Positions 46,201 to 56,984 of a stretch of DNA of 64,000 bases are shown piece after piece. The notes beneath the pieces are model-generated. The model was not told the origin of the DNA and searched no databases. It was given only the letters and a program-made list of their open reading frames with translations. The stretch spans positions 6,822,001 to 6,886,000 of the forward strand of contig OX485804.1 of the NCBI GenBank assembly GCA_950295325.1. The letters run 5' to 3'. The position numbers and the translations under genes were made by a program. The number at the start of each line of letters is the position of its first letter. Position 1 is the stretch's first letter. This DNA comes from Polytrichum commune (lineage: Eukaryota; Streptophyta; Polytrichopsida; Polytrichales; Polytrichaceae).

Positions 46201-47855
46201 CTCCGCTATAACTGAGGGAGCTTTACCTGGTTTTTAGGGAAGACTTTGGTTATTTCATAAAGTCAGGTGGGGAGGGGACATGAGACATATTGTCCTAAAT
46301 TGCAAATCGACCTTTGCAAGGCTAGCTTAACCCACCCATCCTAGTAGGACAAGTTAGGTGAGTTTTCATGTAGGCCACTTGCCCACCGTGTTCTAGTGGA
46401 AATAAGACAAACCCGTCCAAATGTAGATGGAATATGATGGGGTAGGGTTTGTATGTGCCAACTAGCTACTCTCGTGTTCTCAAATCAAGCCAACCTACTA
46501 ACCTCCTTCATGTTAAAACTTCGTCCTCTTCCTAAAACCAATCTTCAACCCTTTGGCAACCAACAATTGTAGATTAAAAAGTGTTTTCACAAACACATAG
46601 AAGTCTAGCAGCCCGTGTCCACAACCCTCCACATTCTAGTAGGCCACTAGAATATGGTCGGTTGCAGCTTATGCTTATCTACATGTGAGCACCTTCAAAC
46701 CACTATTCTCTAGAACCTAATGGACGAACAACTTGCCTTTAAAAAAATCAATATTTAATAGCATGACAACACTCTTTGTGCATGATAAATCACGCATTGA
46801 GAAATGTTGGGGGACTTTGTGTCAATTCTCATAAACTCAAATCTTGGGACTAAGTTACACGCATGGAATTGAGTACACCATACATCATTGTGAAACAATC
46901 GAAGTGATATTTAAAATGTTATTTCAATAAATTATTATATCTTCCATGATATGTTCCTTTGGAAGTTTGTGAACGAATCTCCACAATACGTGCACTCATC
47001 TTGTAGTAGAACAATATACGATATTTGGGAGAATATTTCTGTGCATATTATTGATTGTTACTCATGATTGTTGCTGGATTTTGTGACAAAGTGGAAGGTA
47101 ACGCTTCCCATTCTCTTTCCAGCAAGCTTCCCTTCTCTTTCGCATCAATTAATCAACATAAACTAAGCTTAAGGAGAAGTTTTGGCAAGGTGCTTTTCGG
47201 CCCCTTTCACATTGGAGTCAAAGAACTAAACAGGAAAGCCCCGGTGGGGCCCACCACGGGCCTTGGCCTTTAGGCATGTAAATTGTGACTTGAATACCGT
47301 AGAGTGCTCTTTGGTTCAACACATTAAGTTAAGGGCCGCTTTACACCTAGAGGCCGGGCCAATTCCTCTTGAGGCTGATTGCATGAAATTTCAGCCCTTT
47401 TTGGGTTGGAGGCCAGCCTCAACTACACATTATAATAAGATTATAATGTGGGTCAACTTTTTCATATGTAAAGGCCTTAGGGTCAAGAAGCAAGGTCGTT
47501 TCAATATATCTAGCATGATCCAATGGATCTAGCATGATCTAGTATAGAGCCGTTCAAATTTCCACATAATCCAACAGATTTAGTTCGATGAAGAAAAAAA
47601 ATCATGTTCTTTTGTATTTGTGAGCTACTTCCTTTGTTATAGAGTCTTTTTTACATTGCGAAAAGAACAAAGTTCATTACAAGGATTTTGAAATAAAATT
47701 ATTAATAAAATTGTAATCAATTAGTGGAAACTGAAACACATAAAAATATTAGTGATCATACATATTAATGTTGTGCATGGTGTTTAGAAGAAGCACAAAC
47801 ACACCAACTAATTCAAGGATAATGCAATCTACAAAGTGATGTCATGTTTGTCTTG
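43280..47855. other. Intergenic, no recognised gene
   Basis: AT-rich with short open frames (45,009-45,191; 45,428-45,685; 45,739-46,077) that I cannot assign. An 11-C run lies at 43,569-43,579. A perfect 8-bp-arm palindrome ATTCTAGT/ACTAGAAT lies near 46,633. No long repeats or domains found. Confidence 0.3.
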
Positions 47856-47859
47856 ATGA

Positions 47860-48423
47860 TGTAGCCTATCAAAGTGGCGGTGCCAAACCATTATAAGATG
47901 GTTACCCTCTCATACAAAGAATGTCTTCCCCCTGAATTTCTCATAGTCTTTGTTGTTTTTCAACATATCCTCAAATTTGTCATTGCATGATCACCAATAC
48001 TCTCCCCAAGTGTCAGACTCTTTAATATCTGCTAAGTTTCCATCTTTGTCATATGGGGACATGTACAACACTCTGTCCCCCTCTTGGTATCCATTGACAA
48101 ATTCATTCTTTAGAAGTTGCACATCAACCTCCAAGACGAGTCTAACAAGAGGCAATGGAATTAAACGACAAAATGAAAGAGACAATCTCTGATTTTGAAT
48201 GGGGCTTCATGCAAAGTCCACCTATCAAAGAATTGAAATTTGTATTATGTACATCTCTCATATGAATCACTATGTCATTAACATTCAACAACCCTTTGGA
48301 AATGACCCACAACAATAATGTCCACATCATCCTACCACATAGGTTACACAAGAATATAATTTCAATTTGAAATACAAAAATGACACCAGTAACAATCATA
48401 GATTTAATATTAAAAAGTTTCAT
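47860..48423 (-). pseudogene. ParB-like fragment, third copy of the family
   Basis: On the minus strand, 48185-47,860 reads RLIPLPLVRLVLEVDVQLLK, NGYQEGDRVLYMSPYDKDGN, FEDMLKNNKDYEKFRGKTFF and a decayed EGNHLIMVWHRH. The same order of motifs occurs at 27,560-27,894 (EGNRINYITLVDNEGK, FEEILQNDEDLKVFSGK, DGNHRLQVW), so the two are homologous but well diverged. Here the GNHR signature reads GNHL. Downstream methylase-like exons were not seen. Stops are present. Confidence 0.5.
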
Positions 48424-48534
48424 ATAATCTCAAGAAAGCATGTTTGAAAAAATATAAATAAAATTGGGAATACTTTAAAAAATACGAGGTTCCTCATAAT
48501 TTTTGTCAAGAATTTTAGGGATTATTTCCTACCC

Positions 48535-48900
48535 CTTATGCACGAAGTTTTCAAAGTTTAATGCCACATCATATTGCACCGGAATCCCAAAGGAATGGTG
48601 TGGGGAGGTGTCAACCCTACAATCACCATGTGAGCCACCCTTAAGCACCCTAAGCCCACACTCCACACTTCAAAGCACTCCGATCAAGATTGAAAATACG
48701 TAAAAACAATAAATGTTGGGAATTATCCTATAAATTCCCCTACAAAGTTCTTTGGCACCTTGGAATTCATTTTTGAGAATTTATAGGATTACACCCAACT
48801 CCTTATGCACGGAATTCTTTAAGTTTAATGCCACATTAGATTGCTCCATAATCCCAAGGAAAGGGGGTAGGGGAGGCTATCAACCATAAACCCTCACCCT
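48535..48900. repeat. Tandem duplication, about 266-bp spacing
   Basis: A block beginning CTTATGCACG and containing AAGTTTAATGCCACAT, ATTGC.CC and AATCCCAA occurs near 48,535 and again near 48,801 with scattered substitutions. It is non-coding as far as I can see. Confidence 0.55.
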
Positions 48901-51010
48901 TATGCGTCGTAGTCCGGGTGAGAGCCTATGGCTCACATGTACTTGATTGAATCCCCTTGACACTTAGGATTAGGTTTCCAATCCTCCAAGAGTGTACATG
49001 TTGAACACAACATTCTTTATTCAAATAGCCCATGGTACAAGTATTTAGAAATACTCCATGCCCTAGTGGTCATTGCCAATCACACTCATTTATTAAATCT
49101 TCACCACACCACACTTAAACCCTAAGCCCTACCACACTAATTTATTCCACATTTGAGTTAAGCCAATGCCAACCAAACAATAGGCTTGGCCAACCCTTCC
49201 ACTATGAATTTACTAATTGACTCATACCACTCCACTAAACTTCCTCCTAGCATCACACCTAGCTATCACTCATCCATTCACAAATTTTGCCTACTCTAAG
49301 CACACTGTAATTCCAAGGTCGGCCTATCATGGCTTGCCACCAGCTGATCACCTCTTTCATCTTTAAGAAACTGCCTCCTTGCAAGGTAGAACTCCCACAA
49401 CAACTCCCTTCATACTTGTCCTTCTCGTTATGCTAGTGGCCACTCCAGCAACCCACCTTGCCCCCACTGTCTCGAGCCACATTGCAGCAATCAATAGCTT
49501 TGATTGCTCTCCCCTGATGAACCGCTCCTACCCATTTTTTGCCCTCTATTGTTGTACCAGCTCCCGTGTGAGCACTCTCAGCTGCTTTCCTCCCAGGAGA
49601 TTCGGCACATCGTTCAACTACTGAAATCAAACTACCAAAGATGAAAAGTAAGCAAGCAGGAAGTGTCTTAGCCTGAACAGCCCAACGCTCCGTGATCTGC
49701 AACCTCGCAGCTTGCCCACCTCACCCTCGGAGCTCGCCAGGGCTTAATGCATCCCTTGCATGTCAACACATTTGCCAATTTCCGCCAGTCGACCAATCCT
49801 CCCTCTCTGCGTTGACGGCTTCTGAGAGCCTCTTCACATCCCGAAACCAGGTGAATTCGGTGTCTCCTCTGGTGGCTAGACATGAACCCGCATTCCAAAT
49901 ACCTTGCACAACAGGCACCTGGGCCCCGCAGCTTGTGCGGCCGGATCACATGTGTAGGTGGAAATTTGGGTTTCTTGGCAGCAGCACTAGCGTCGCCATT
50001 CCCTCAGTAGTAAATTGTCACTCGCCTCACGCTGGTATCCTTCCTACTCTGTCAATCCAGCTGCAGTGTTGGGCGCTGAGGCATCCTTGAAGGAATGCAC
50101 AACATGGTTTGGTTTCCGTTGGCCGAGTTTGAGTTCGGTAAATGCTAGGCCAACTCCCCAGATGAAACGGTGGCTCTCCCTTCGCTGCCTCATGACTACA
50201 CTGCCTTGTGCAACCTCTTCCATCACTCAACCTTTAATGTCAAATCTGGTTATAACTGACTCCTATTGTGCCGACCAGAGAAATCATCAGTAGTGCAGAA
50301 AACACTCATTAACACTCACCAACCTCATTTTCATGATTTCAGCCACTGCCGCTCCTTCCGCTCCTTCCGCTCAAGCTCCTGGTGCAAGGCGAGAGACAAC
50401 TCCTTTGAGCCACGACAGTCAAAACAAGCACACACAACCCACTCGGCAGCCCAAGCTCCTCTTGCTTGTCGTCCCTCTCTGTCGTCATGGTAGCTCACCC
50501 ATTCCCAGTCGAACAACCCTAGTTGCTCCCTGGACCGAGCCCTCGCATAGCCTTCGGCGCTCAATCTCTCCTCCATACACTCATGTTGAGAACGAGAGCC
50601 CCTGAACCTCCTCCCTCCGGACCCCCTTCCAGCTGCCTCCGGAGTTTTCTCTTCACACCCACTTTCCAACCGCCTCCACTTCTTTTGTTAGACTCCACCC
50701 TTTTCTCCCTTGTCTCTCCCTAATTAACTAACCAACAACTAACTTCAACTCTAGCTACTCATCTTTAATTTAAGACTTGACCTCAAAAGACAGTTGACCC
50801 CTACTTGGAACACTCTTTTAGGTCTTATCGACTTAACCCCCTAAATACACCTAACTTAGCCTTTTAGCTCAATTCAAATCCAAACTTTCACACTTCACTC
50901 GTTTTATATTCTTGGCAACTCAAGCAAACACCAAGCCTAAGGTTTTAATGGCTTTTTTAAGGTTAGGAACACATGTGGGCACAAAATTGGGCTCACAGAG
51001 GCATCAACCC
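48901..51010. other. C/T-rich on the + strand, no recognised gene
   Basis: Long overlapping open frames on both strands (49,379-50,723) arise from base composition and share no family motifs; I read none as coding. The region could be the non-coding body of a retroelement, but no LTR pair was found. Confidence 0.3.
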
Positions 51011-51149
51011 CACCAATGGCTAATTTTTTTCATTTCAATTTGTTTTACATACTCCTTCTGGTCCAAAATAAAATGATTGTAACAAAAATGTGCGCCGATT
51101 ATGAAGTGTATTGTTAGGACTGGCGAACATTAGCACTCTATTAATAGTG

Positions 51150-51170
51150 TTTAGGGTTTAGGGTTTAGGG
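51150..51170. repeat. Telomere-type repeat, three TTTAGGG units
   Basis: Three exact tandem TTTAGGG units, the usual plant telomere repeat, about 50 bases before the transposase ATG and inside the mariner. Short telo-box motifs are also known as promoter elements in plants, so this may be the transposase promoter (inference). Confidence 0.8.
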
Positions 51171-51218
51171 TTTTGTACTTGAAACCCAAAGTTCAAACAG
51201 AGCCCTGAAGGGCTCAAT

Positions 51219-52736
51219 ATGTGGCTTCGGAGTTTGGGTTTTCGATCAAATCACAAAATGCCCATTGGCTCGTCTGTGACATCCAACGACTCCATGGAAA
51301 GCGCATACATTGCTTCACATTTACATGACGGACCACACCTCGAAATTCCGGTCGTCAAAGATGATTGTGTTCAAGAGTTCACTGAATCGGCCGACGGGGT
51401 TACCGAGCCAAAAATTAACAACAAAAGGAAGAAAAACCTTACAGAATGTGAGCGTTGGGCCATCTACGAGTTCTTGTTGGTGCGAAAGAAGAACCCGCAA
51501 GATATGGACAACTTTGATCTCGTACGTGGGGCGTTGTCGGACGCTACTGCCAAATTCAACGTGACGCGTCCAACCATTTCGGCCATCTGGAAGTGTGCCA
51601 AAGAGTCGCGTGAATCAGGCGACCTGGTACCCAATGTGAGTGCTCGTAAGATTGGTAGCGTCGGCCGCAAGAAGGTGGAGTTGGATATCAACCGCATGAA
51701 AGCTGTTCCGTTATTATTGCGACAGAATTTGCGCTCGCTTTCAGCTCATACCTCCGTCACCAAGACAACGTTGATTCGACGCCTGAAAGAAGGAGCAATT
51801 GAACGTCACTCTAATGTCATCAAGCCATTGCTGAGCGACAAAAACAGACGTGACCGTGTTGAATGGTGCTTATCACACGTAGCCTTGGGCATTCAACCCA
51901 CAAAGCTTGATGACATGATGAACGTCGTGCACATCGACGAAAAGTGGTTCTACTTGACAAAGGTCAAGCGAACGTTTTATTTGGCGCTTGACGAAGAGCC
52001 GCCGGTTCGCCAATGTCAGAGCAAGCGCTTTATACCGAAGGTCATGTTCATGGCCGTTGTAGCAAGGCCTCAGTTCGATATATACAACGGCCGATGGTTC
52101 GATGGCAAGATAAGAGTATTTCCGTTCGTATTTACTGAGCCTGCAAAGCGCAACAGCAAAAACCGCATTGTTGGGACAATGGTGACCAAGTGCATCAAGT
52201 CAATCAATAAGGAGGCCACAAGGAAAATGTTGATTGACAACATTCTGCCCACCATCCGTGAAAAATGGCCACGTTCCTGGGTTGGGAAAACGTGCTCAAA
52301 GATCATGATACAACAGGACAACGCGAAACCGCATGGGTTTGAAAACGATCCCATTTTGGAGGCGGCACTGACACAAGACAGCTTCGACATTCAGTTGACA
52401 TTCCAGCCATTGAACAGTCCGGATCTAAACATCTTGAACCTGGGATTTTTTAACGCGATCCAGTCGCTCCAGCACCAATTGGTGCAGTGGACAGTCGATG
52501 ATATTATCACTGCAACCAAACAGGCCTATGATGAAACGGATTGTGATACCATTGACAATGTTTTCCTTTCCTTACAATCGGTAATGCTTGAAGTAATGCG
52601 CGTCGATGGTGCAAATTCCTATAAACTGCCACACTTGGCCAAGGCCACAAATCGACGTCGGATTGATCTTCTAGTGGCATTGTCGGTCAATTCTGAGCTC
52701 ATTAAACGTGCCAAACTTTTCATTTCATGCGAATAA
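51219..52736 (+). CDS. Mariner-like transposase, open but with third catalytic Asp changed to Asn
   Basis: 505 residues with no stop or frameshift. The N-terminal DNA-binding region includes LTECERWAIYEFLL (about 74-87) and a second helix-turn-helix around SVTKTTLIRRLKEG (179-192). The catalytic core has VHIDEKWFYL (Asp240) and MIQQDNAKPH (Asp367). Plant mariners are DD39D, with the third Asp in a SPDLNVLDLGFF-type motif. Here that motif is SPDLNILNLGFF, so position 407, exactly 39 residues after Asp367, is Asn (codon AAC). A GAC-to-AAC change explains it. The protein should be unable to cut DNA even though the frame is open. M14 is an alternative start. It acts on its own terminal repeats in the nucleus. 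Confidence 0.92.
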   Translation: MWLRSLGFRSNHKMPIGSSVTSNDSMESAYIASHLHDGPHLEIPVVKDDCVQEFTESADGVTEPKINNKRKKNLTECERWAIYEFLLVRKKNPQDMDNFDLVRGALSDATAKFNVTRPTISAIWKCAKESRESGDLVPNVSARKIGSVGRKKVELDINRMKAVPLLLRQNLRSLSAHTSVTKTTLIRRLKEGAIERHSNVIKPLLSDKNRRDRVEWCLSHVALGIQPTKLDDMMNVVHIDEKWFYLTKVKRTFYLALDEEPPVRQCQSKRFIPKVMFMAVVARPQFDIYNGRWFDGKIRVFPFVFTEPAKRNSKNRIVGTMVTKCIKSINKEATRKMLIDNILPTIREKWPRSWVGKTCSKIMIQQDNAKPHGFENDPILEAALTQDSFDIQLTFQPLNSPDLNILNLGFFNAIQSLQHQLVQWTVDDIITATKQAYDETDCDTIDNVFLSLQSVMLEVMRVDGANSYKLPHLAKATNRRRIDLLVALSVNSELIKRAKLFISCE

Positions 52737-53504
52737 AAGAAAAAATCATTTCTTTTCAGACCAACAGTTAAGTCCCTACATGCATTTTATTGTGGACCAG
52801 AGGGAGTATGTAGTTTCTTCCACATATAAACACTCACTTTTACAAAAACAAATTGTCTTTTATAACGGTGGCCGTTTACGGTCACTATTTTTTTTAGTTC
52901 CGTTTGTTTGACATATGTGGTTTCTTATACATATAAACACTCACTTTTACCCAAAAAAATCTTCCATAAGAATGGCCGATAATTTATTTTTATTTTTATT
53001 TTTATTTTTAAAAATCAGTTTGTTTTACATATGTGGTTTCTTCTACATGTACACATTCACTTACATAATTTTTCTTCTTCGTAAGGGTGGTCGTTAATGG
53101 CCATTTTTTGTTTTTAAATTTTAGTTTATTTTGCGTATGAGGTTTCTTCCACATGTATTCACTCATTCTCATAAAACAAAATCCCTTAGATAAGAGTGGC
53201 CGTTAACGGTTACCATTTTTTTTCATCTCTGGTTTTTTTTGGTATATATAGTTTTTTTTACATGTAAACATTGACTTTCATCATTTTTGTTGTCCTTACA
53301 TAGAGGGGGCAGTTAATGGCCATTGTTTTTGGATTTATTCTACTTTGTATATGTGATTTTTTACATATGTATGTACATACTTTAATTTATTTTTCTTCCA
53401 TAAAGGTGGCCCTTAACGGCCACCTTATTTTGCATTTAATTTTACTTTGCATATGTGATTCTTTTCATATGTAAACACTTATATTAGAAAATTTTCTTTT
53501 ATCA

Positions 53505-54170
53505 TATGGGTGGCACTTTTTGTGCTTTGGATGTGGAAGTTCTACATCTTTCTCAAGATCAATTAGAGTTGCAATTGCATGCATTCTTTAAGAAAGAAAC
53601 TATTAACATGCATTCTATATTTGATCATTGTTTGTTTTATTTTGTTAGGAGGAACCAAAAATCCCATGTTTCTACAAATTTTGTTCATAAGTTTTTCCAC
53701 ATTCAAAGCATTGTTGGGCAACCACTTCATATTTTCAAAAACTTATCTTGAAAGAAGATATTATTGTTGTTGATGCCAAACAAAAATCCAAACATAGAAT
53801 TTGGTTCACTTTTACTGTTGAGGTTCTTAATGGATTACTGCAATAGGTTATTTTCTCTAAAATATCAGTTTTCCTTGCATATTTTTCATACTTATTGTAT
53901 ATTTCTTTTATTTTTAATGTTCGTTTGGATTTCTACTATCATTTTTTAATTTTTTATTATGTGCAACTTTCCATATTCTTATATGTTTTTTTTTATGTAG
54001 CAAAAGTTGAGAGATGTTGCTATAGCTGCTCAAAATAAATTTTATAAGAAATACCCTGATCATCCACATTGGACTTCAACTACAGTTGATGAATGGGTTT
54101 CCAAAATTATTTATAGGGTGAGATTGACTTCCCATTCACAACTGAAGAAATAATTTCTCATTGTAGATCC
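53505..54170 (+). pseudogene. ParB/methylase-like gene, copy 2: N-terminal and central exons
   Basis: Frames on +: MGGTFCALDVEVLHLSQ (53,506), then FVRRNQKSHVSTNFVHKFF and IQSIVGQPLHIFKNLS (53,640-53,750). After acceptor ATGTAG at 54,000 come LRDVAIAAQNKFYKKYPDHP and VDEWVSKIIYRVRLTSHS to about 54,150. The ParB-like part present in copy 1 between the first two pieces is missing here. Intron positions and order match copy 1. The copy is cut off near 54,200 and resumes at 62.2 kb, with a retroelement and other DNA between. Confidence 0.5.
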
Positions 54171-54199
54171 TAAACATAGTTTTTTGAAAATTCTTAGAG

Positions 54200-55230
54200 C
54201 ATATAAAGTTGTGATGTTTTTGGGCACCCCTTTTGAGGGAGCCTAAAAATACCGTAGCAACCCTTCGGTGAGGGTGGCTTGTCTTAGTAGGTACCCAAGC
54301 TGAACCCAAATATTATGATATTTCATGAGTGCTTCGCTTTGTGGAGGGATTTGATAATCGTGTCGTACGCATTCGGTAGGTTATACCTAGATTTCAAGTA
54401 CCTAAGGTAATTATGTAAGCTATATCAATTTTTCTAACCTAACAACTAATCTAACCTAGTCTAAGCGCAGACGCACCAACGTCGGGATCAAGACAATCTA
54501 ACATTAACGAATGAAATAACCTAGCCTACACCTTCTATATGTGACTTTTAGTTATTCCTTGCTTAAGTTAACGGGATAACAAGTGGACTTGCTTAATCTG
54601 TTGGACCACATCTAATTCCTTACTTCTTATGGATTAAATTATCTAAGCGTGGGGACCTTAATTAAGTCTCACCCTCTCAATTTTCTTTATTAGTTTTTGG
54701 TTGATTGAATAGAGCCTATATTACTAAGTTTATACATTATGGCATGACCACCTACTTTTTTGGTGTATACCCTAATCCAAACATTTCAAGGCCTTGGGCA
54801 GGTCTCTTGAGGGTTGATTGGCATTTACACTATTTGGTACCGGGGGGAGGGGGTAGTGTCAACCCTCCGCGTTAAATTCTTGGTTGGTTTTATGTCCATG
54901 GGGATTGTACAGATTTTATTGGTTGTTAATTAATTTAACATGGTTTGACCACGAAATTTCAGCTTAATGGGATTGGAGAATAAAATAATATATGTGTTCA
55001 ATGTGTTGCACAATCTTTAAGAGTTAAGGCCATTACCTCCAACCCTTGGAGCCAACAATATGGTGGTCGTTTGGTAGATCATTATTTACACCTTACTACC
55101 TACAACACGTAGAGTGATTATGCTAGTGATTAACCCAACTTCACTACACACGTACGAGCTATGAACGGAATAACTATTATCATAACACTTAACCGAGAGG
55201 CTTTGCATATATGGGAGTTGAAATTTGTGG
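54200..55230. other. Insertion sequence between copy 2 exons, unassigned
   Basis: No gene recognised. Near 54,225 the sequence TTTTGAGGGAGCCTAAAAAT resembles the inverse of TTTTTGGGCTCCCGCAAAAT near 59,255. The two could mark opposite ends of the insertion that includes the CCGG-dense retroelement. Confidence 0.3.
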
Positions 55231-55680
55231 GAGCACACGAACACCAAAAGTTTTGGATAGGCGTTTTTCAATGCCTAATCCGGTTTGTCCGGATGATCCG
55301 AGTATCGTCCAAGGATTCTGTGAAGTGCAGGATGTCAGGGACGCAATTTTCTTGTTTGAAAGTCGACCGCCGGCCGGATTGGCTTTCCGGATCCAGATAG
55401 TCCTTTGGAAGTCCTTATTCCGGAACTTGCCTTTCGGAATGAACCTCTATAATTACTCTTACATGCACCTTTCCTCAATACCTACCTACCTACTTCCTAC
55501 CTCCATTGATGATTGGGTTCATCCGGTGGAGACGTCCCTACATGGGCAGAATCCGGATTTCTCTCACAACCAGTCCGGATCGGCCTAATCTTTCCTGGCA
55601 GGTCACACAGAGAATCCGGATGGTTCCCGGAACTACAACGACAGAAAGGTTAAGTTTGGATCCAAGACATATTAATCCAG

Positions 55681-56150
55681 GATAACTGGGCGATCCGTAC
55701 CACTTTCCGGATTACCCCGCCCAAAGACTCTAAGACCTCTTCAGAAGATCGGATGACGTAAGTCCGGCACCTCCCGGATCTTACCCAGTCCTAAAAACGG
55801 CTATCTCACATGGACGTTACCCAGGCATCCGGAATAATGAGGTTTCCCTCCCATTACACGCCGAAAATGCTCTCCGGACCGGAAACCTAACCGTTCCGGT
55901 TTCTCTCCTCCTTCCGACAGATCAGTCCGGCTACGGCAAACTTAGGCTCAACTAAATATGAGATAACTGGGCGATCCGTACCGCTTTCCGGATTGCCCCG
56001 CCTAGGATTTGTGAGACCTCTTCAGAAGGTTGGATGGCGTAAGTCCAGCACCTCCCGGATCTTACCCAGTCCTAACGACGGTTATCTCACATAGGCGTTA
56101 CTCAGACATCCGGAATAACGAGGTTTCCCTCCCACTACACTCAGAAAGGA
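55681..56150. repeat. Tandem duplication inside the retroelement, 281-bp period
   Basis: GATAACTGGGCGATCCGTAC starts at 55,681 and again at 55,962. About 190 bases after each start are alike, including GACCTCTTCAGAAG, CACCTCCCGGATCTTACCCA and GAGGTTTCCCTCCCA. It lies on the 3' side of the minus-strand gag-like frame. Confidence 0.8.
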
Positions 56151-56984
56151 ACCATAGTACTATAGTCGGATCAGATATGGGTTTCCTCTCCTTTGTCCTA
56201 TCCGTACTTCCTACTCATCCATTCCCTCTAGATCCGCCACATTCTCCTAACAGTCCGTGCACAAAACAAGTCAGCATAGATGGAGAACTAGAGTTTTTAT
56301 TGAGTGGGAAACGACAAAATACAACATCGGAGAGAAGAACCCTTCTCAAGCTCTTTATTCAGCCTTAAGTAGAGGCTTGCAATCCCTAACTACTGGTGGC
56401 GGCCCAGGCGGCCGCCCAGAAAACCCCAAGTGCCGAGAAATCCGGAAACGCGTTCTTCACGGAATTTCCAGATCTCGATCCGCTTTTCGCGCTGACAAAA
56501 TTTGAATTTATAGTTTTGCCAAAAACTCAAAAGGGTTATCCTTAAGTCTACCTGCCTAATCATGATCTTCCTAATGCTAACCTTCCTAAGCCTAAACTAA
56601 GTGGTGCGGTGCTTCTTCGGAGCCGTCCCGTCCTTGGAGTGACTTGCGGGTTTGCTGACGGCGGAAAAACCTCCACCGGGGGTCAAAAGTCGTCGCTCCT
56701 GTAGCCTTGTAAATACCCTCCTCATGTTCGGGGAGGGGGCGACCTCTTCTTTAGAATCGTCAGCTGCGGCCGGATCCTCTCCCGATCCAGATTGCGCCGT
56801 ACCGGAAACGTGTTTCTCTTTCCGGGACTTCTGGCCAGGCGAGGGGTCACTCCCGGTGGTCCCTTCCCTGTTCCGACCATAGGAGACAGAATTCTGTCCG
56901 GGGATCCCTTGCGGACATCGTGTGTGAGGGTGGAGGAGCCCATGGCTCCACTATCATGCAATCAAGAGCAGGAACGGGCGAAAC

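Larger units (their letters stand above)
51052..52806 (+). mobile_element. Complete mariner-like element (plant MLE), 1,755 bp
   Basis: Terminal repeats CTCCTTCTGGTCCAAAATAA (from 51,052) and, inverted, CTCCCTCTGGTCCACAATAA (to 52,806) match at 22 of 24 positions over the 24-bp arms. TA dinucleotides at 51,050-51,051 and 52,807-52,808 are the expected target duplication. The interior is one uninterrupted transposase frame. Joining the flanks gives a normal satellite unit, which confirms the insertion site. Confidence 0.95.
51011..53500. repeat. Palindromic-core satellite, array 2 (inverted relative to array 1), split by a mariner
   Basis: Units of about 105 bases carry a core near GGCCGTTAACGGCC (52,868, 52,974, 53,088, 53,197, 53,307, 53,407), a CATATGTGGTTTCTTCC block and a TATAAACACTCAC block. 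A first partial unit (51,011-51,049) is separated from the rest by the mariner at 51,052-52,806. The array is immediately 5' of ParB/methylase copy 2 on +, the same arrangement as array 1 with copy 1. Confidence 0.75.

Noticed and set aside
49379-50723. Overlapping open frames on both strands as genes
   Set aside because: They follow C/T-rich composition, lack splice context and resemble no family.
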